This document shows, piece after piece, positions 54,822 to 62,088 of a DNA stretch of 64,000 nucleotides. Source of the stretch: Microbulbifer hainanensis (GTDB lineage: Bacteria; Pseudomonadota; Gammaproteobacteria; Pseudomonadales; Cellvibrionaceae); the NCBI RefSeq assembly GCF_014904735.1, contig NZ_JACZCR010000020.1:232911-296910 (forward strand), written 5' to 3'. A program made the position numbers and the translations under genes. The stretch's first letter is position 1; each line of letters begins with the position of its first letter. The notes beneath the pieces are model-generated. The model was not told where the DNA came from. It did no database searches and saw only the letters and a list, made by a program, of their open reading frames with translations.

Positions 54822-55487
54822 ATGGAGCCCTTCCAAAACCGTGTCGAGGCCGGCCGCCGTCTGGCCGCTTCCCTCAGTGACTACCGCAATCGCGCCGATG
54901 TCATCGTGCTGGCATTGCCCCGCGGCGGCGTGCCAGTGGGCCTCGAAGTGGCGCGGGCGCTGAATGCGCCGCTGGACCTGCTGCTGGTGCGCAAACTGGG
55001 CGTCCCCGGCCACGAGGAGCTGGCGATGGGCGCCATCACCGGACGAGCAAGGGTGCTGAACGAGGACGTGATCCGCAGCTGCGGCATTAGCGAGGACGAC
55101 CTGGAGCGCGAGACGCAGGCGGAGCGCGCCGAACTGGAACGCCGCGCGGCGCGCTACCGCGGCGAAAAGCCCTGGCCGCAGCTGGCCGACCGCCGCGTGA
55201 TCCTGGTCGACGATGGTATCGCCACCGGAGCCACCATGGCGGCGGCGGCGCAGGCGGTGCGCGCGGAGCGCCCGGCGGAACTGGTGATCGCCGTGCCGGT
55301 GGCGCCGCCGTCGGCACTGGCGCGCTTTGCCCAACTGGCCGACCGCATCGAGTGCCCGATGCGCCCGGCGTCCTTCTGGGCTATCGGTGCCTGGTACCGG
55401 GATTTCTCCCAGCTATCGGACGAACAGGTGCTGGCGCTGATGCGCGAGGCCGATGACCTAACCGGGCGGAGCGAAGGCGATGGGTGA
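54822..55487 (+). CDS. Type I phosphoribosyltransferase family protein
   Basis: 221 residues. The PRPP-binding loop is clear in RRVILVDDGIATGATMAAAAQAVR (Asp130-Asp131 region). The N-terminal GGVPVGLEVARALNAPLDLLLVRKLGVPGHEELAMGAI is typical of stand-alone phosphoribosyltransferases found beside hydrolases and PRPP synthetase homologues. The nucleobase specificity cannot be told. Its end overlaps the hydrolase start by eight bases. First gene of a four-gene plus-strand unit. Confidence 0.88.
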   Translation: MEPFQNRVEAGRRLAASLSDYRNRADVIVLALPRGGVPVGLEVARALNAPLDLLLVRKLGVPGHEELAMGAITGRARVLNEDVIRSCGISEDDLERETQAERAELERRAARYRGEKPWPQLADRRVILVDDGIATGATMAAAAQAVRAERPAELVIAVPVAPPSALARFAQLADRIECPMRPASFWAIGAWYRDFSQLSDEQVLALMREADDLTGRSEGDG

Positions 55488-56148
55488 TGTGGGCGGCGCG
55501 GCGCCGCAGGAGGTTTTCGTAGACACCGCCGGCGAGTCGCTGGCGGGATTTCTGTCGCTGCCGGCGAATACCCGCGCGCTGGTGCTGTTCGCCCATGGCA
55601 GCGGCAGCAGCCGCTTCAGCCCGCGCAATAACCAGGTGGCCGGGCGGCTCAACGACGCTGGTATCGGCACGCTGCTGTTCGATCTGCTGACAGCGGAAGA
55701 GCACCGCGTCGACGAGTTCACGCGGGAATACCGCTTTGATATCGAATTGCTCGCCGGTCGATTGGCGTCGGCGGTGGACTGGGTTGCAGCACAGCCGGCC
55801 ACTGCGTCGCTGAATATCGGCCTGTTCGGCTCCAGTACCGGCGCCGCGGCCGCACTGATTGCCGCTGCGCGACGACCGCAGCTCGTGCGGGCGGTGGTAT
55901 CCCGCGGCGGGCGCCCGGATCTGGCCGGCGACGACCTGCCCGCAGTCCGCGCTCCGACACTGCTGGTCGTCGGCGGCGAGGATCACCAGGTGATCGAACT
56001 GAACCGCGCCGCGGCGGCGCGTATGCAATGCGATCCGCAACTGCAGATCATTCCCGGCGCCACCCACCTGTTCGAGGAACCCGGCACCCTCGACCGGGTG
56101 GTGGACCTGGCCATCGACTGGTTCCAGCAGCACCTGGATCGCAGCTAG
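55480..56148 (+). CDS. Dienelactone hydrolase-like alpha/beta hydrolase
   Basis: A 222-residue serine hydrolase fold with an oxyanion-region block ALVLFAHGSGSSRFSPRNN and nucleophile elbow GLFGSSTGAAAAL (Ser in GSSTG). The acid lies in LLVVGGEDHQVIELN, and the catalytic His is likely in PGATHLFEEPGTL. In many bacteria this hydrolase is fused or adjacent to a phosphoribosyltransferase of the preceding type, which supports a joint but unknown pathway. It overlaps its upstream neighbour. Confidence 0.87.
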   Translation: MGDVGGAAPQEVFVDTAGESLAGFLSLPANTRALVLFAHGSGSSRFSPRNNQVAGRLNDAGIGTLLFDLLTAEEHRVDEFTREYRFDIELLAGRLASAVDWVAAQPATASLNIGLFGSSTGAAAALIAAARRPQLVRAVVSRGGRPDLAGDDLPAVRAPTLLVVGGEDHQVIELNRAAAARMQCDPQLQIIPGATHLFEEPGTLDRVVDLAIDWFQQHLDRS

Positions 56149-56169
56149 TAGCGTGGTGAGAGGTGGGCC

Positions 56170-57135
56170 ATGAGTAGACTGAAGCTGTTCAGCCTCGATG
56201 CCGGCGCCGCCTTCGCCGGCCGCGTCGCCGCCGCCCTAGGCGAGCCGCTGGCCGCTCATGAAGAGCGCAATTTTATCGACGGCGAGCACAAACTGCGCCC
56301 ACTGGACGACGTCGAGGGCGCCGACGTCTACTTTGTGCAGTCGCTGTATGGCGATGACTACGCCAGTGTCGACGAGCGCCTGGTGCGCACCCTGTTTTTC
56401 CTCGCCGCCCTCAAGGACGCCGGCGCGGAGCGGGTCAGCGCGGTGATTCCCTATCTCTGCTATGCGCGCAAGGACCGCCGCACCAAGCTCCACGACCCCC
56501 TGTCGAGCCGCTACCTGGCGTCGCTGCTCGAGGCGGTGGGCACCGATTGCGTGGTGACACTGGACGTGCACAACCTCGCGGCGTTCGAGAACGCCTTCCG
56601 CTGCCGCACCCTGCACCTGCCGGCTCAGCCACTGTTTGTCGACTTCGCCGCCGCCCAACTGAAAGGCGATAAAAACCCGCTAGTGGTGGCGTCGCCGGAT
56701 GTGGGCGGCGTCAAGCGTGCCGAGGCATTCCGTCAGGCCCTGGGCACCAGGCTAAAGCGCGAAGTGGGCCGCGCCTTCGTGGAGAAATACCGCAGCGGCG
56801 GTGCACTGACCGGCGGCGCGCTGGTGGGGGATGTGCGCGATGCCAGCGTGGTGATTGTTGACGACCTGATCGCCGGCGGCGGCACCATCTGCCGCGCGGC
56901 GCAGGCGCTGCAGGCCGGCGGTGCGGCGCGAATCCTCGCTCTGGCCAGCCATGGACAGTTCTGCGGCGACGCGCTGGCCAATCTGCGCGAACAGCCCCTC
57001 GAGGCCCTGGCGGTGACCAATTCGCTGCCACAGGAGGAGGAGGGGGCACTGCAGGTAGTCGACTGCGCGCCGCTGCTGGCCGAGGCGATCCGCCGCCTTC
57101 ACGACGGTGGGCCGGCCACCCAGCTGAGTCTCTGA
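56170..57135 (+). CDS. Ribose-phosphate pyrophosphokinase homologue
   Basis: A 321-residue PRPP synthetase-like protein with tandem phosphoribosyltransferase-type domains. The ATP/Mg region IPYLCYARKDRRTKLHDPLSSRYLASLLEAVG and the flag histidine LDVHNLAAFENAF are preserved. The PRPP loop is VVIVDDLIAGGGTICRAAQAL, where typical Prs has DDMIDTAGT. This belongs to a divergent group distinct from housekeeping Prs. It would make PRPP from ribose 5-phosphate and ATP for the neighbouring phosphoribosyltransferase. Its TGA overlaps the next ATG by one base. Confidence 0.88.
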   Translation: MSRLKLFSLDAGAAFAGRVAAALGEPLAAHEERNFIDGEHKLRPLDDVEGADVYFVQSLYGDDYASVDERLVRTLFFLAALKDAGAERVSAVIPYLCYARKDRRTKLHDPLSSRYLASLLEAVGTDCVVTLDVHNLAAFENAFRCRTLHLPAQPLFVDFAAAQLKGDKNPLVVASPDVGGVKRAEAFRQALGTRLKREVGRAFVEKYRSGGALTGGALVGDVRDASVVIVDDLIAGGGTICRAAQALQAGGAARILALASHGQFCGDALANLREQPLEALAVTNSLPQEEEGALQVVDCAPLLAEAIRRLHDGGPATQLSL

Positions 57136-58952
57136 TGGACTATTTCGAAGCGGAGATTTCCCGCTTTATCTGGGACACCAAGTACCGCTATCGAGACGGC
57201 GATCAGGTGCGCGACGGCTCGCTGGAAGACAGCTGGCGGCGCGTGGCGCGGACGCTCGCGTGGGAAGAGTCGCAGGGGCGCGGACGCTGGGCGTTGCGCT
57301 TCTTCCGCAACCTGGAGGATTTCCGCTTTCTGCCCGGCGGGCGCATCCTCGCCGGTGCCGGCACGACCCACCGGGTCACCCTGTTCAACTGTTTTGTCAT
57401 GGGTGCGATCGAGGATTCCATGCCGGCCATTTTCGAGCGGCTGAAGGAATGCGCACTGACGATGCAGCAGGGCGGCGGTATCGGATGCGATTTTTCCACC
57501 CTGCGCCCGGCGGGCAGCCTGGCGCGCCAGACTGGCACAGTGGCATCGGGACCCGTATCGTTCATGCGCATCTGGGATGCAACCTGCGCCACGCTGTTGT
57601 CCACCGGCAGCCGCCGCGGCGCGATGATGGCGACCCTGCGCTGCGATCACCCGGATATTGAGCAATTTGTCGACGCCAAGCGGGATCCGCGCGACCTGCG
57701 CCACTTCAATCTGTCGGTGTTGGTCAGCGATGCTTTTATGGCGGCGGTGGATGCCGATCGCGACTGGCCCCTGCTGTTTCCGGAGGCGGCGCTGGATGGG
57801 GAAGGGCACGAACTGATACCGCGCCATTGGAGCGGCGCCGACACCCCGGTGCCGTGTCGGGTGCTGAAGCGGCTCCGCGCCCGCGACCTGTGGCAGAAGA
57901 TCATGCGCGCCACCTACGACTGCGCCGAGCCCGGCGTACTGTTCGTCGATCGCATCAACGAGCACAACAACCTGCACTATCGCGAGCAGATCAGCGCCAC
58001 CAACCCCTGCGGTGAAATTCCCCTGCCGGCTTACGGCGCCTGCAACCTGGGATCGGTGAACCTGACGCGCTTCGTGCGGGCGCCGTTCAGTGACCGCGCG
58101 GAGCTGGATTGGGCGGGTATTGCGGAGTGCGTCGAGGTGGGGGTGCGCATGCTCGACAATGTGATCGACCTGTCCCGCTATCCACTACCGGCGCAAAAAA
58201 AACAGGCGCGGGGCAGTCGCCGTATCGGTATCGGCATCACCGGCCTCGCCGATGCGTTGATCGGGCTGGGTCTGCACTACGACAGCGACGCCGGCCGGGC
58301 GATGGCGGCAGAGATCATGCAGTCGGTGCGCGACAGCGCCTACCGCGCGTCCATCGACCTGGCTGCAGAGCGGGGCTCTTTTCCCTTTTTCCAGCGTGAA
58401 CCCTACCTGCGCGGCGCCGATGCGCGCGCACTGCCGGAAGCGCTGCGCACGGGCATCGCCGAGCGGGGCATCCGCAACAGCCACCTGATTGCGATAGCGC
58501 CGGCGGGTACCATCAGCCTGCTGGCGAACGGAATTTCCAGCGGCGTCGAGCCGGTATTCGACTTCCAGCACCGGCGGCGGGTCCTGAGCGGATTTGGCGA
58601 CTATCGCGAGTTCGATATTGTCGATCCCGCGCTGCGCCTGTGGCGTGAGCGCGGTGGCGACAGCGAGCAACTGCCGGCCGAATTCGTCTCGGCGCGACAG
58701 CTGTCGCCGCGCGCCCACCTGCTGATGGCGGCGGCACTGCAGCCCTATGTCGACAACGCCATTTCCAAGACGGTGAACGTCCCCGAGGACTACCCGTTCG
58801 CGGATTTTTCCTCTCTCTACCGGGAGGCCTTTGCGCTGGGGCTGAAAGGCTGTACGACTTTCCGCCCCAATCCGGTGACTGAATCCGTGCTCACCGGCAG
58901 CAGGGAATTGCCCGCCAGCCATTGCTGCGATATCGAGCGGGAAGGGGAGTAG
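57135..58952 (+). CDS. nrdJ: Adenosylcobalamin-dependent (class II) ribonucleotide reductase
   Basis: A compact 605-residue class II reductase. Substrate and radical-site blocks are GGRILAGAGTTHRVTLFNCF (first active-site Cys), the effector/substrate block MQQGGGIGCDFSTLRPAGS, TNPCGEIPLPAYGACNLGSVNL (Asn290, Cys292 thiyl radical and Glu294) and GTISLLANGISSGVEP. The end PASHCCDIEREGE carries a vicinal Cys pair that could serve as the redox-shuttle cysteines. It makes deoxynucleotides from ribonucleotides without oxygen dependence but needs B12. Translationally coupled to the PRPP-synthetase homologue. Confidence 0.92.
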   Translation: MDYFEAEISRFIWDTKYRYRDGDQVRDGSLEDSWRRVARTLAWEESQGRGRWALRFFRNLEDFRFLPGGRILAGAGTTHRVTLFNCFVMGAIEDSMPAIFERLKECALTMQQGGGIGCDFSTLRPAGSLARQTGTVASGPVSFMRIWDATCATLLSTGSRRGAMMATLRCDHPDIEQFVDAKRDPRDLRHFNLSVLVSDAFMAAVDADRDWPLLFPEAALDGEGHELIPRHWSGADTPVPCRVLKRLRARDLWQKIMRATYDCAEPGVLFVDRINEHNNLHYREQISATNPCGEIPLPAYGACNLGSVNLTRFVRAPFSDRAELDWAGIAECVEVGVRMLDNVIDLSRYPLPAQKKQARGSRRIGIGITGLADALIGLGLHYDSDAGRAMAAEIMQSVRDSAYRASIDLAAERGSFPFFQREPYLRGADARALPEALRTGIAERGIRNSHLIAIAPAGTISLLANGISSGVEPVFDFQHRRRVLSGFGDYREFDIVDPALRLWRERGGDSEQLPAEFVSARQLSPRAHLLMAAALQPYVDNAISKTVNVPEDYPFADFSSLYREAFALGLKGCTTFRPNPVTESVLTGSRELPASHCCDIEREGE

Positions 58953-58969
58953 CTGCGCACTTTTTCTGT

Positions 58970-58998
58970 TTGGCGCAACGTTTACGCTTCTTTACATG
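58970..58998 (+). promoter_or_regulatory. Candidate promoter of sRNA copy B
   Basis: TTGGCG at 58970-58975 and TACATG at 58993-58998 are 17 bases apart, in an AT-rich stretch just upstream of the GGAACCGCG block. Both hexamers are imperfect. Confidence 0.4.
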
Positions 58999-59002
58999 AT
59001 GT

Positions 59003-59119
59003 GGTGGAACCGCGAGTGCTGTGCTGCCTCTAAACATGCAGAACCTAGTTGCTCCTCACCACAACCCCGTAAGTGAGCTTCCCTCGCCCCGAGACCTCCC
59101 CAAGTCGGGGCTTTTTTTT
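59003..59119 (+). ncRNA. Candidate Spot42/ErsA-type sRNA, copy B
   Basis: About 117 bases with the same build as copy A: promoter-like element, GGAACCGCG (59006-59014), a GCTGCCTCTAAACATGCAGAAC block (59022 onward), a C-rich middle (CACCACAACCCC), and a terminator with the same left arm (GCCCCGA). The two copies differ by many substitutions and indels, so they are old duplicates or co-opted homologues. Copy B lies immediately after the ribonucleotide reductase gene. The 5' end is approximate, and function is unknown. Confidence 0.55.
59086..59119 (+). terminator. Rho-independent terminator of sRNA copy B
   Basis: GCCCCGA at 59086-59092 pairs with TCGGGGC at 59105-59111. An alternative pairing with a 2-base bulge extends the stem (GAC/GTC) around the loop CTCCCCAA. 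Eight T's follow at 59112-59119. Confidence 0.88.
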
Positions 59120-59239
59120 GCCGGTGGGTTTTTGCCCGCCACCGATAGCCACCCACTATCGACAAGACCGGATTCCGCTGCCGGTTGGCGCGCGCAAAGT
59201 GGCACCGTCTGGTGCGGCCGCGCGGCAGCCGGGCGGGGG

Positions 59240-59412
59240 AAATTCACTGGGGAAAAGACTGGCGCGAGCCTAATCTTCAGTATCGGTTGGAATCTGAAAG
59301 GAATGGGTGAGAACCCACAGGCGTGTCCGTCCCCCTGGACGCGTCTGCATAAGTGCCCACCCCCAAGGGCACTGACCCCTGGCCGGCAGTCCCCATCTGC
59401 CGGCTTTTTTTT
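59240..59412 (+). ncRNA. Multi-hairpin RNA with C-rich loops, cobalamin-riboswitch-like core
   Basis: Five successive hairpins: TTCAG/CTGAA (59276-59280 with 59294-59298), TGGGT-GAGA-ACCCA (59304-59317), GCGTGTCC/GGACGCGT (59321-59344, loop GTCCCCCT), AGTGCCC/GGGCACT (59352-59373, loop ACCCCCAA) and a terminator hairpin (59382-59404, loop TCCCCAT). The segment AAAGGAAT-GGGTGAGAA-CCC (59297-59316) resembles the conserved core of cobalamin riboswitches, and GGGCACTG recalls their GCCACTG box. Distal conserved parts, such as a GACCTGCC-like box, are not found. It could be a degenerate B12 riboswitch or an independent sRNA. The 5' boundary is approximate. Confidence 0.5.
59382..59412 (+). terminator. 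Strong Rho-independent terminator after the multi-hairpin RNA
   Basis: GCCGGCAG (59382-59389) pairs perfectly with CTGCCGGC (59397-59404) around TCCCCAT and is followed by eight T's (59405-59412). It separates the RNA from the Fur box and operon downstream. Confidence 0.93.
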
Positions 59413-59476
59413 ACCGCGATTTTCTCCATCCCGGCGGCAAAGATTGGCGCGGGAGTTGTCTGTCTTTGTTGTAAAC

Positions 59477-59495
59477 AATAATGATTATCATTACG
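59477..59495 (+). promoter_or_regulatory. Fur box
   Basis: AATAATGATTATCATTACG matches 15 of 19 positions of the Fur consensus GATAATGATAATCATTATC, including the full central TGAT-ATCA dyad. It lies 73 bases upstream of the GTG of the 145-residue unknown gene, and so probably makes that short operon iron-repressed. Confidence 0.85.
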
Positions 59496-59567
59496 ATGTT
59501 TCGCGGTTCGGTGAGGGGGCGCGTTGCCCGTCCGCCGTTGGAGTCACAGCCCAGACAGGAGTTTCCC

Positions 59568-60005
59568 GTGAATCTACGTTTTCTCTGCGCCAACCACCGC
59601 CAGTGGCTGACTGCTGACAGCCGGCGCGCCGAACAGGCGTGGCTCGACTGGACGGAGCAGGGCAGTGCCCTCTGCGAGGTGCACAGCTACGCCGAGGCGA
59701 TTCCCTTCCTCGGCTGTGCGTTTGAACTGGCGGATTATCTACTGGGTGCCCAGTGGCCCGGTTACCCGGTTGCGGCAATGCGGTTCGGCGACAGCGCGCG
59801 CCAGTTGATGGAGGCGTATCGGCAGCGCGGCGACGCCAGCCTGTGCAATTACATCCTGGTGGGCGCCAGTTCGCGGCTGGCCCGCGAACTGCACGACCGC
59901 CGCCACTACCAGCTGACCGCCGACTGCATCCGCACGCTCTACCTGGCCGGACCGGAAACGTCGCTGGCGCCCGCCCGGGCCGCCGGTGGCCGGCGACTGC
60001 ACTGA
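59568..60005 (+). CDS. Predicted Fur-regulated protein of unknown function
   Basis: A 145-residue soluble protein starting with GTG at 59568, preceded by ACAGGAG at a six-base distance. The N-terminal segment FLCANHRQWL and LCEVHSYAEAIPFLGCAFELADYLL contain Cys and His residues in spacing that could bind a metal or heme. The remainder is helical by composition and looks like tetratricopeptide-type repeats (SYAEAIPFLGCAFELADYLLG, HYQLTADCIRTLYLAG). I do not recognise the family. The Fur box upstream indicates expression under iron limitation. The longer in-frame extension to 59481 overlaps the Fur box and is rejected. Confidence 0.75.
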   Translation: MNLRFLCANHRQWLTADSRRAEQAWLDWTEQGSALCEVHSYAEAIPFLGCAFELADYLLGAQWPGYPVAAMRFGDSARQLMEAYRQRGDASLCNYILVGASSRLARELHDRRHYQLTADCIRTLYLAGPETSLAPARAAGGRRLH

Positions 60006-60024
60006 ACCGCGCACCCGCGTCGCC

Positions 60025-60201
60025 ATGTCGACTTCCTATCTGGAAATCAGGATTCGCGAGGAAACGCTGCTGTCTCTGCTCGCGCAGCGACGCCTGGTGG
60101 CAGAGGATCTGCGCGGGATGACGCCGCGGGCGCGGCGCCAGCTGCGGCGGGTGTTGTTGCGCTCGCTACTGTGCGCTGCGCGGGGGGATGAGCCCCGCTA
60201 G
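60025..60201 (+). CDS. 58-residue basic protein, second gene of the Fur-box operon
   Basis: An ATG at 60025 opens a 58-residue frame starting MSTSYLEIRIREETLLSLLAQR, very rich in Arg and Leu (RARRQLRRVLLRSLLCAARGDEPR), with one Cys. It begins 19 bases after the preceding stop and ends before the convergent engB. The length and basic character recall small partner proteins in iron or heme loci, but no motif supports a specific role. The overlapping frame from 59986 is longer only because of an upstream ATG without Shine-Dalgarno. Confidence 0.55.
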   Translation: MSTSYLEIRIREETLLSLLAQRRLVAEDLRGMTPRARRQLRRVLLRSLLCAARGDEPR

Positions 60202-60240
60202 CGACTATCAGGCTACTGAAAAAGGCTTTTCAACAGCCCG

Positions 60241-60864
60241 CTATTCCAGCGCCAGCCACTCGTTCAGTTTCATCTCCAGCTTGTCGAGTCCGCGTTTCTT
60301 GGTCGACGAGAAAATCTGCACGCTGACTCCCGTGTCGAGACTCTGTTCCTTGAGCGCCTTTTCCACGGCGAAACGGACGTTGTTGGCCGGGCCGTTTTTC
60401 ATTTTGTCCGCCTTGGTCAGCAGTATGTGCGCGGGCAGCCCGGCACCGACGGCCCAGGTCAGCATGTGCAGGTCGAACTCCTTCAGCGGCTGGCGGATAT
60501 CCATCAGCAGGATCAGTCCGCGCAGGCACTCGCGATTTTCCAGGTAAAAAGCCAGGTGGCGCTGCCACTCGTCCTTCATGGAACGGGCCACCTTGGCGTA
60601 ACCGTAGCCGGGCAGGTCTACCAGGCGCTGCTGGTCGCTGATGCGGAAAAAATTGATCAGCTGGGTGCGCCCCGGTGTCTTGGAGGTTCGCGCCAGCTTG
60701 GTGTTATCGGTCAGCGCATTGATCGCGCTGGATTTGCCGGCATTGGAGCGGCCGGCAAAGGCGACTTCGGCACCGCTGTCCTCCGGGCACTCCGCCAGCG
60801 TCGGGGCGCTGGTCAGAAATTGAACATCGCGGAATTTAATACGGTCGGGCTTTGTTTCAGACAT
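60241..60864 (-). CDS. engB: Ribosome biogenesis GTPase EngB (YihA/YsxC)
   Basis: A 207-residue TrmE-Era-EngA-EngB family GTPase needed for 50S subunit assembly and cell division. G1 is AGRSNAGKSS (about 37-46), G2 is TPGRTQ, G3 is DLPGYGYA, G4 is LTKADK, and G5 lies in SVQIFSSTKKRG. The length is normal. In many gammaproteobacteria engB lies next to polA with an sRNA between; here about 7 kb of other genes intervene. Confidence 0.96.
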   Translation of the reverse strand: MSETKPDRIKFRDVQFLTSAPTLAECPEDSGAEVAFAGRSNAGKSSAINALTDNTKLARTSKTPGRTQLINFFRISDQQRLVDLPGYGYAKVARSMKDEWQRHLAFYLENRECLRGLILLMDIRQPLKEFDLHMLTWAVGAGLPAHILLTKADKMKNGPANNVRFAVEKALKEQSLDTGVSVQIFSSTKKRGLDKLEMKLNEWLALE

Positions 60865-60907
60865 GGTGGTTTAACCAGATTCGGTACACTCGATTGGCGC
60901 GCAAGTA

Positions 60908-60913
60908 TATAAT
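60908..60913 (+). promoter_or_regulatory. Consensus -10 element upstream of cytochrome c4
   Basis: An exact TATAAT at 60908-60913 lies in the divergent spacer between engB and the cytochrome c4 gene, about 250 bases before the latter's ATG. The best -35 at 17 bases is TACACT, which is poor. The element is a good -10 but its target gene is uncertain. Confidence 0.35.
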
Positions 60914-61162
60914 GCCGCGGTTTAGGCGTCGCAGTAGTCGCGACCTGTATCGTACATTGGCACACCGCGGCAGCGGTGCAATGGCGATTCGGCGGCCAAT
61001 TTCCCGGCCGGGGTGCCTGACCTGCTGGTATAGTACGGCTGCGCACGCGATGCCTTGGGGGGCTTTCCGAATCGGGCCGTTGGGGTTCAATGGCGCGGAT
61101 CGGGAGCGGCGCAGTGGTCTGCGGACCGAAATGCCACAATTCAGCGCGTAATGGGACGACGT

Positions 61163-61843
61163 ATGAACAGCATTGTAAAGAACACCGCACTGGCCCTGGG
61201 CCTGACTGTCGGTCTGGGGATGGGGATGGCACCTCTGGCAATGGCCGAGGGCGATGCCGCTGCGGGACAAACCAAGGCCGCCCAGTGTGGCGCCTGCCAC
61301 GGTGCCGACGGCAACAGCCCCGCACCGACTTTCCCGAAGCTGGCGGGCCAGGGCGAGAAATATCTGCTCAAGCAGATTATGGACATCAAGAGTGGCGCCC
61401 GCGAAGTGCCGCAGATGGTGGGCCAGCTGGATAACTTCAACGAGCAGGATATGGCCGATATCGCCGCATATTTCTCTTCGCAGAATATGCAGCTGTCCGG
61501 CTCCAAGCCGATGAAGGTCAAACTGAACAGCGGCGACACCGTCGACGGGCTGAAGCTTGGCCGCAATATTTTCCGTGCCGGCAACCCCGAGACCGGTGTT
61601 CCGGCATGCATGGGCTGCCACTCGCCCACGGGCAAGGGCAACGCGCCGGCGGGCTTCCCGCGCCTGTCCGGGCAGTACGCCGAATATGTGGAGACTCAGC
61701 TGAAAGCATTCCGCAGCGGCGCCCGCGCCAACGATGGCGAAACCCGCGTCATGCGCACGGTGGCCAAGCAGCTGTCCGATGCCGAGATCAGCGCGGTGGC
61801 CGACTATGTCGCCGGTCTGATGCCAGCGCCGACGTCGGAGTGA
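61163..61843 (+). CDS. Diheme cytochrome c4
   Basis: 226 residues with a signal peptide (cleavage after AMA, about residue 28) and two class I cytochrome domains. The heme motifs are CGACH (42-46) and CMGCH (149-153), with distal methionines likely in the MVGQLDNF and MRTVAKQLSD regions. Cytochrome c4 carries electrons to terminal oxidases, here plausibly the caa3 oxidase of this window. ATG at 61163 is chosen for the signal peptide; an ATG four codons earlier is also open. The polA/engB/c4/dsbA order is conserved with Pseudomonas. A terminator follows. Confidence 0.94.
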   Translation: MNSIVKNTALALGLTVGLGMGMAPLAMAEGDAAAGQTKAAQCGACHGADGNSPAPTFPKLAGQGEKYLLKQIMDIKSGAREVPQMVGQLDNFNEQDMADIAAYFSSQNMQLSGSKPMKVKLNSGDTVDGLKLGRNIFRAGNPETGVPACMGCHSPTGKGNAPAGFPRLSGQYAEYVETQLKAFRSGARANDGETRVMRTVAKQLSDAEISAVADYVAGLMPAPTSE

Positions 61844-61860
61844 TCGCACTGCCGACACTG

Positions 61861-61887
61861 AAAGGCCGGTCCCAGACCGGCCTTTTT
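61861..61887 (+). terminator. Rho-independent terminator of cytochrome c4 gene
   Basis: GGCCGGTC (61863-61870) pairs with GACCGGCC (61874-61881) around the CCA loop, extended by flanking AA/TT pairs, and is followed by six T's. Confidence 0.93.
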
Positions 61888-62088
61888 TGTGCCTGCCGCT
61901 GCCGTGCGGATGCCGGCCGCCAATCCCTCGGTCCCACCTGTGCGCGACTCCGTCGGCCGCCTTGTTGCTTCCGCGGCGGGGAACTTCAATAATCTGCACT
62001 GTCTATAGGGGACCCACCACAAGAATCCCGGGTTCTCTCGATATGTGAGAGCCCCTCCGGGCTGCCAAGAATAATGTTGGAGAAGACT

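Noticed and set aside
59481..59567. N-terminal extension of the Fur-regulated protein
   Set aside because: The extra codons overlap the Fur box and lack a Shine-Dalgarno, whereas GTG at 59568 has ACAGGAG at a good distance.
59021..59617. 198-residue frame overlapping the RNA region
   Set aside because: It runs through two terminator hairpins with T8 tracts and the Fur box, and has no coding signature.
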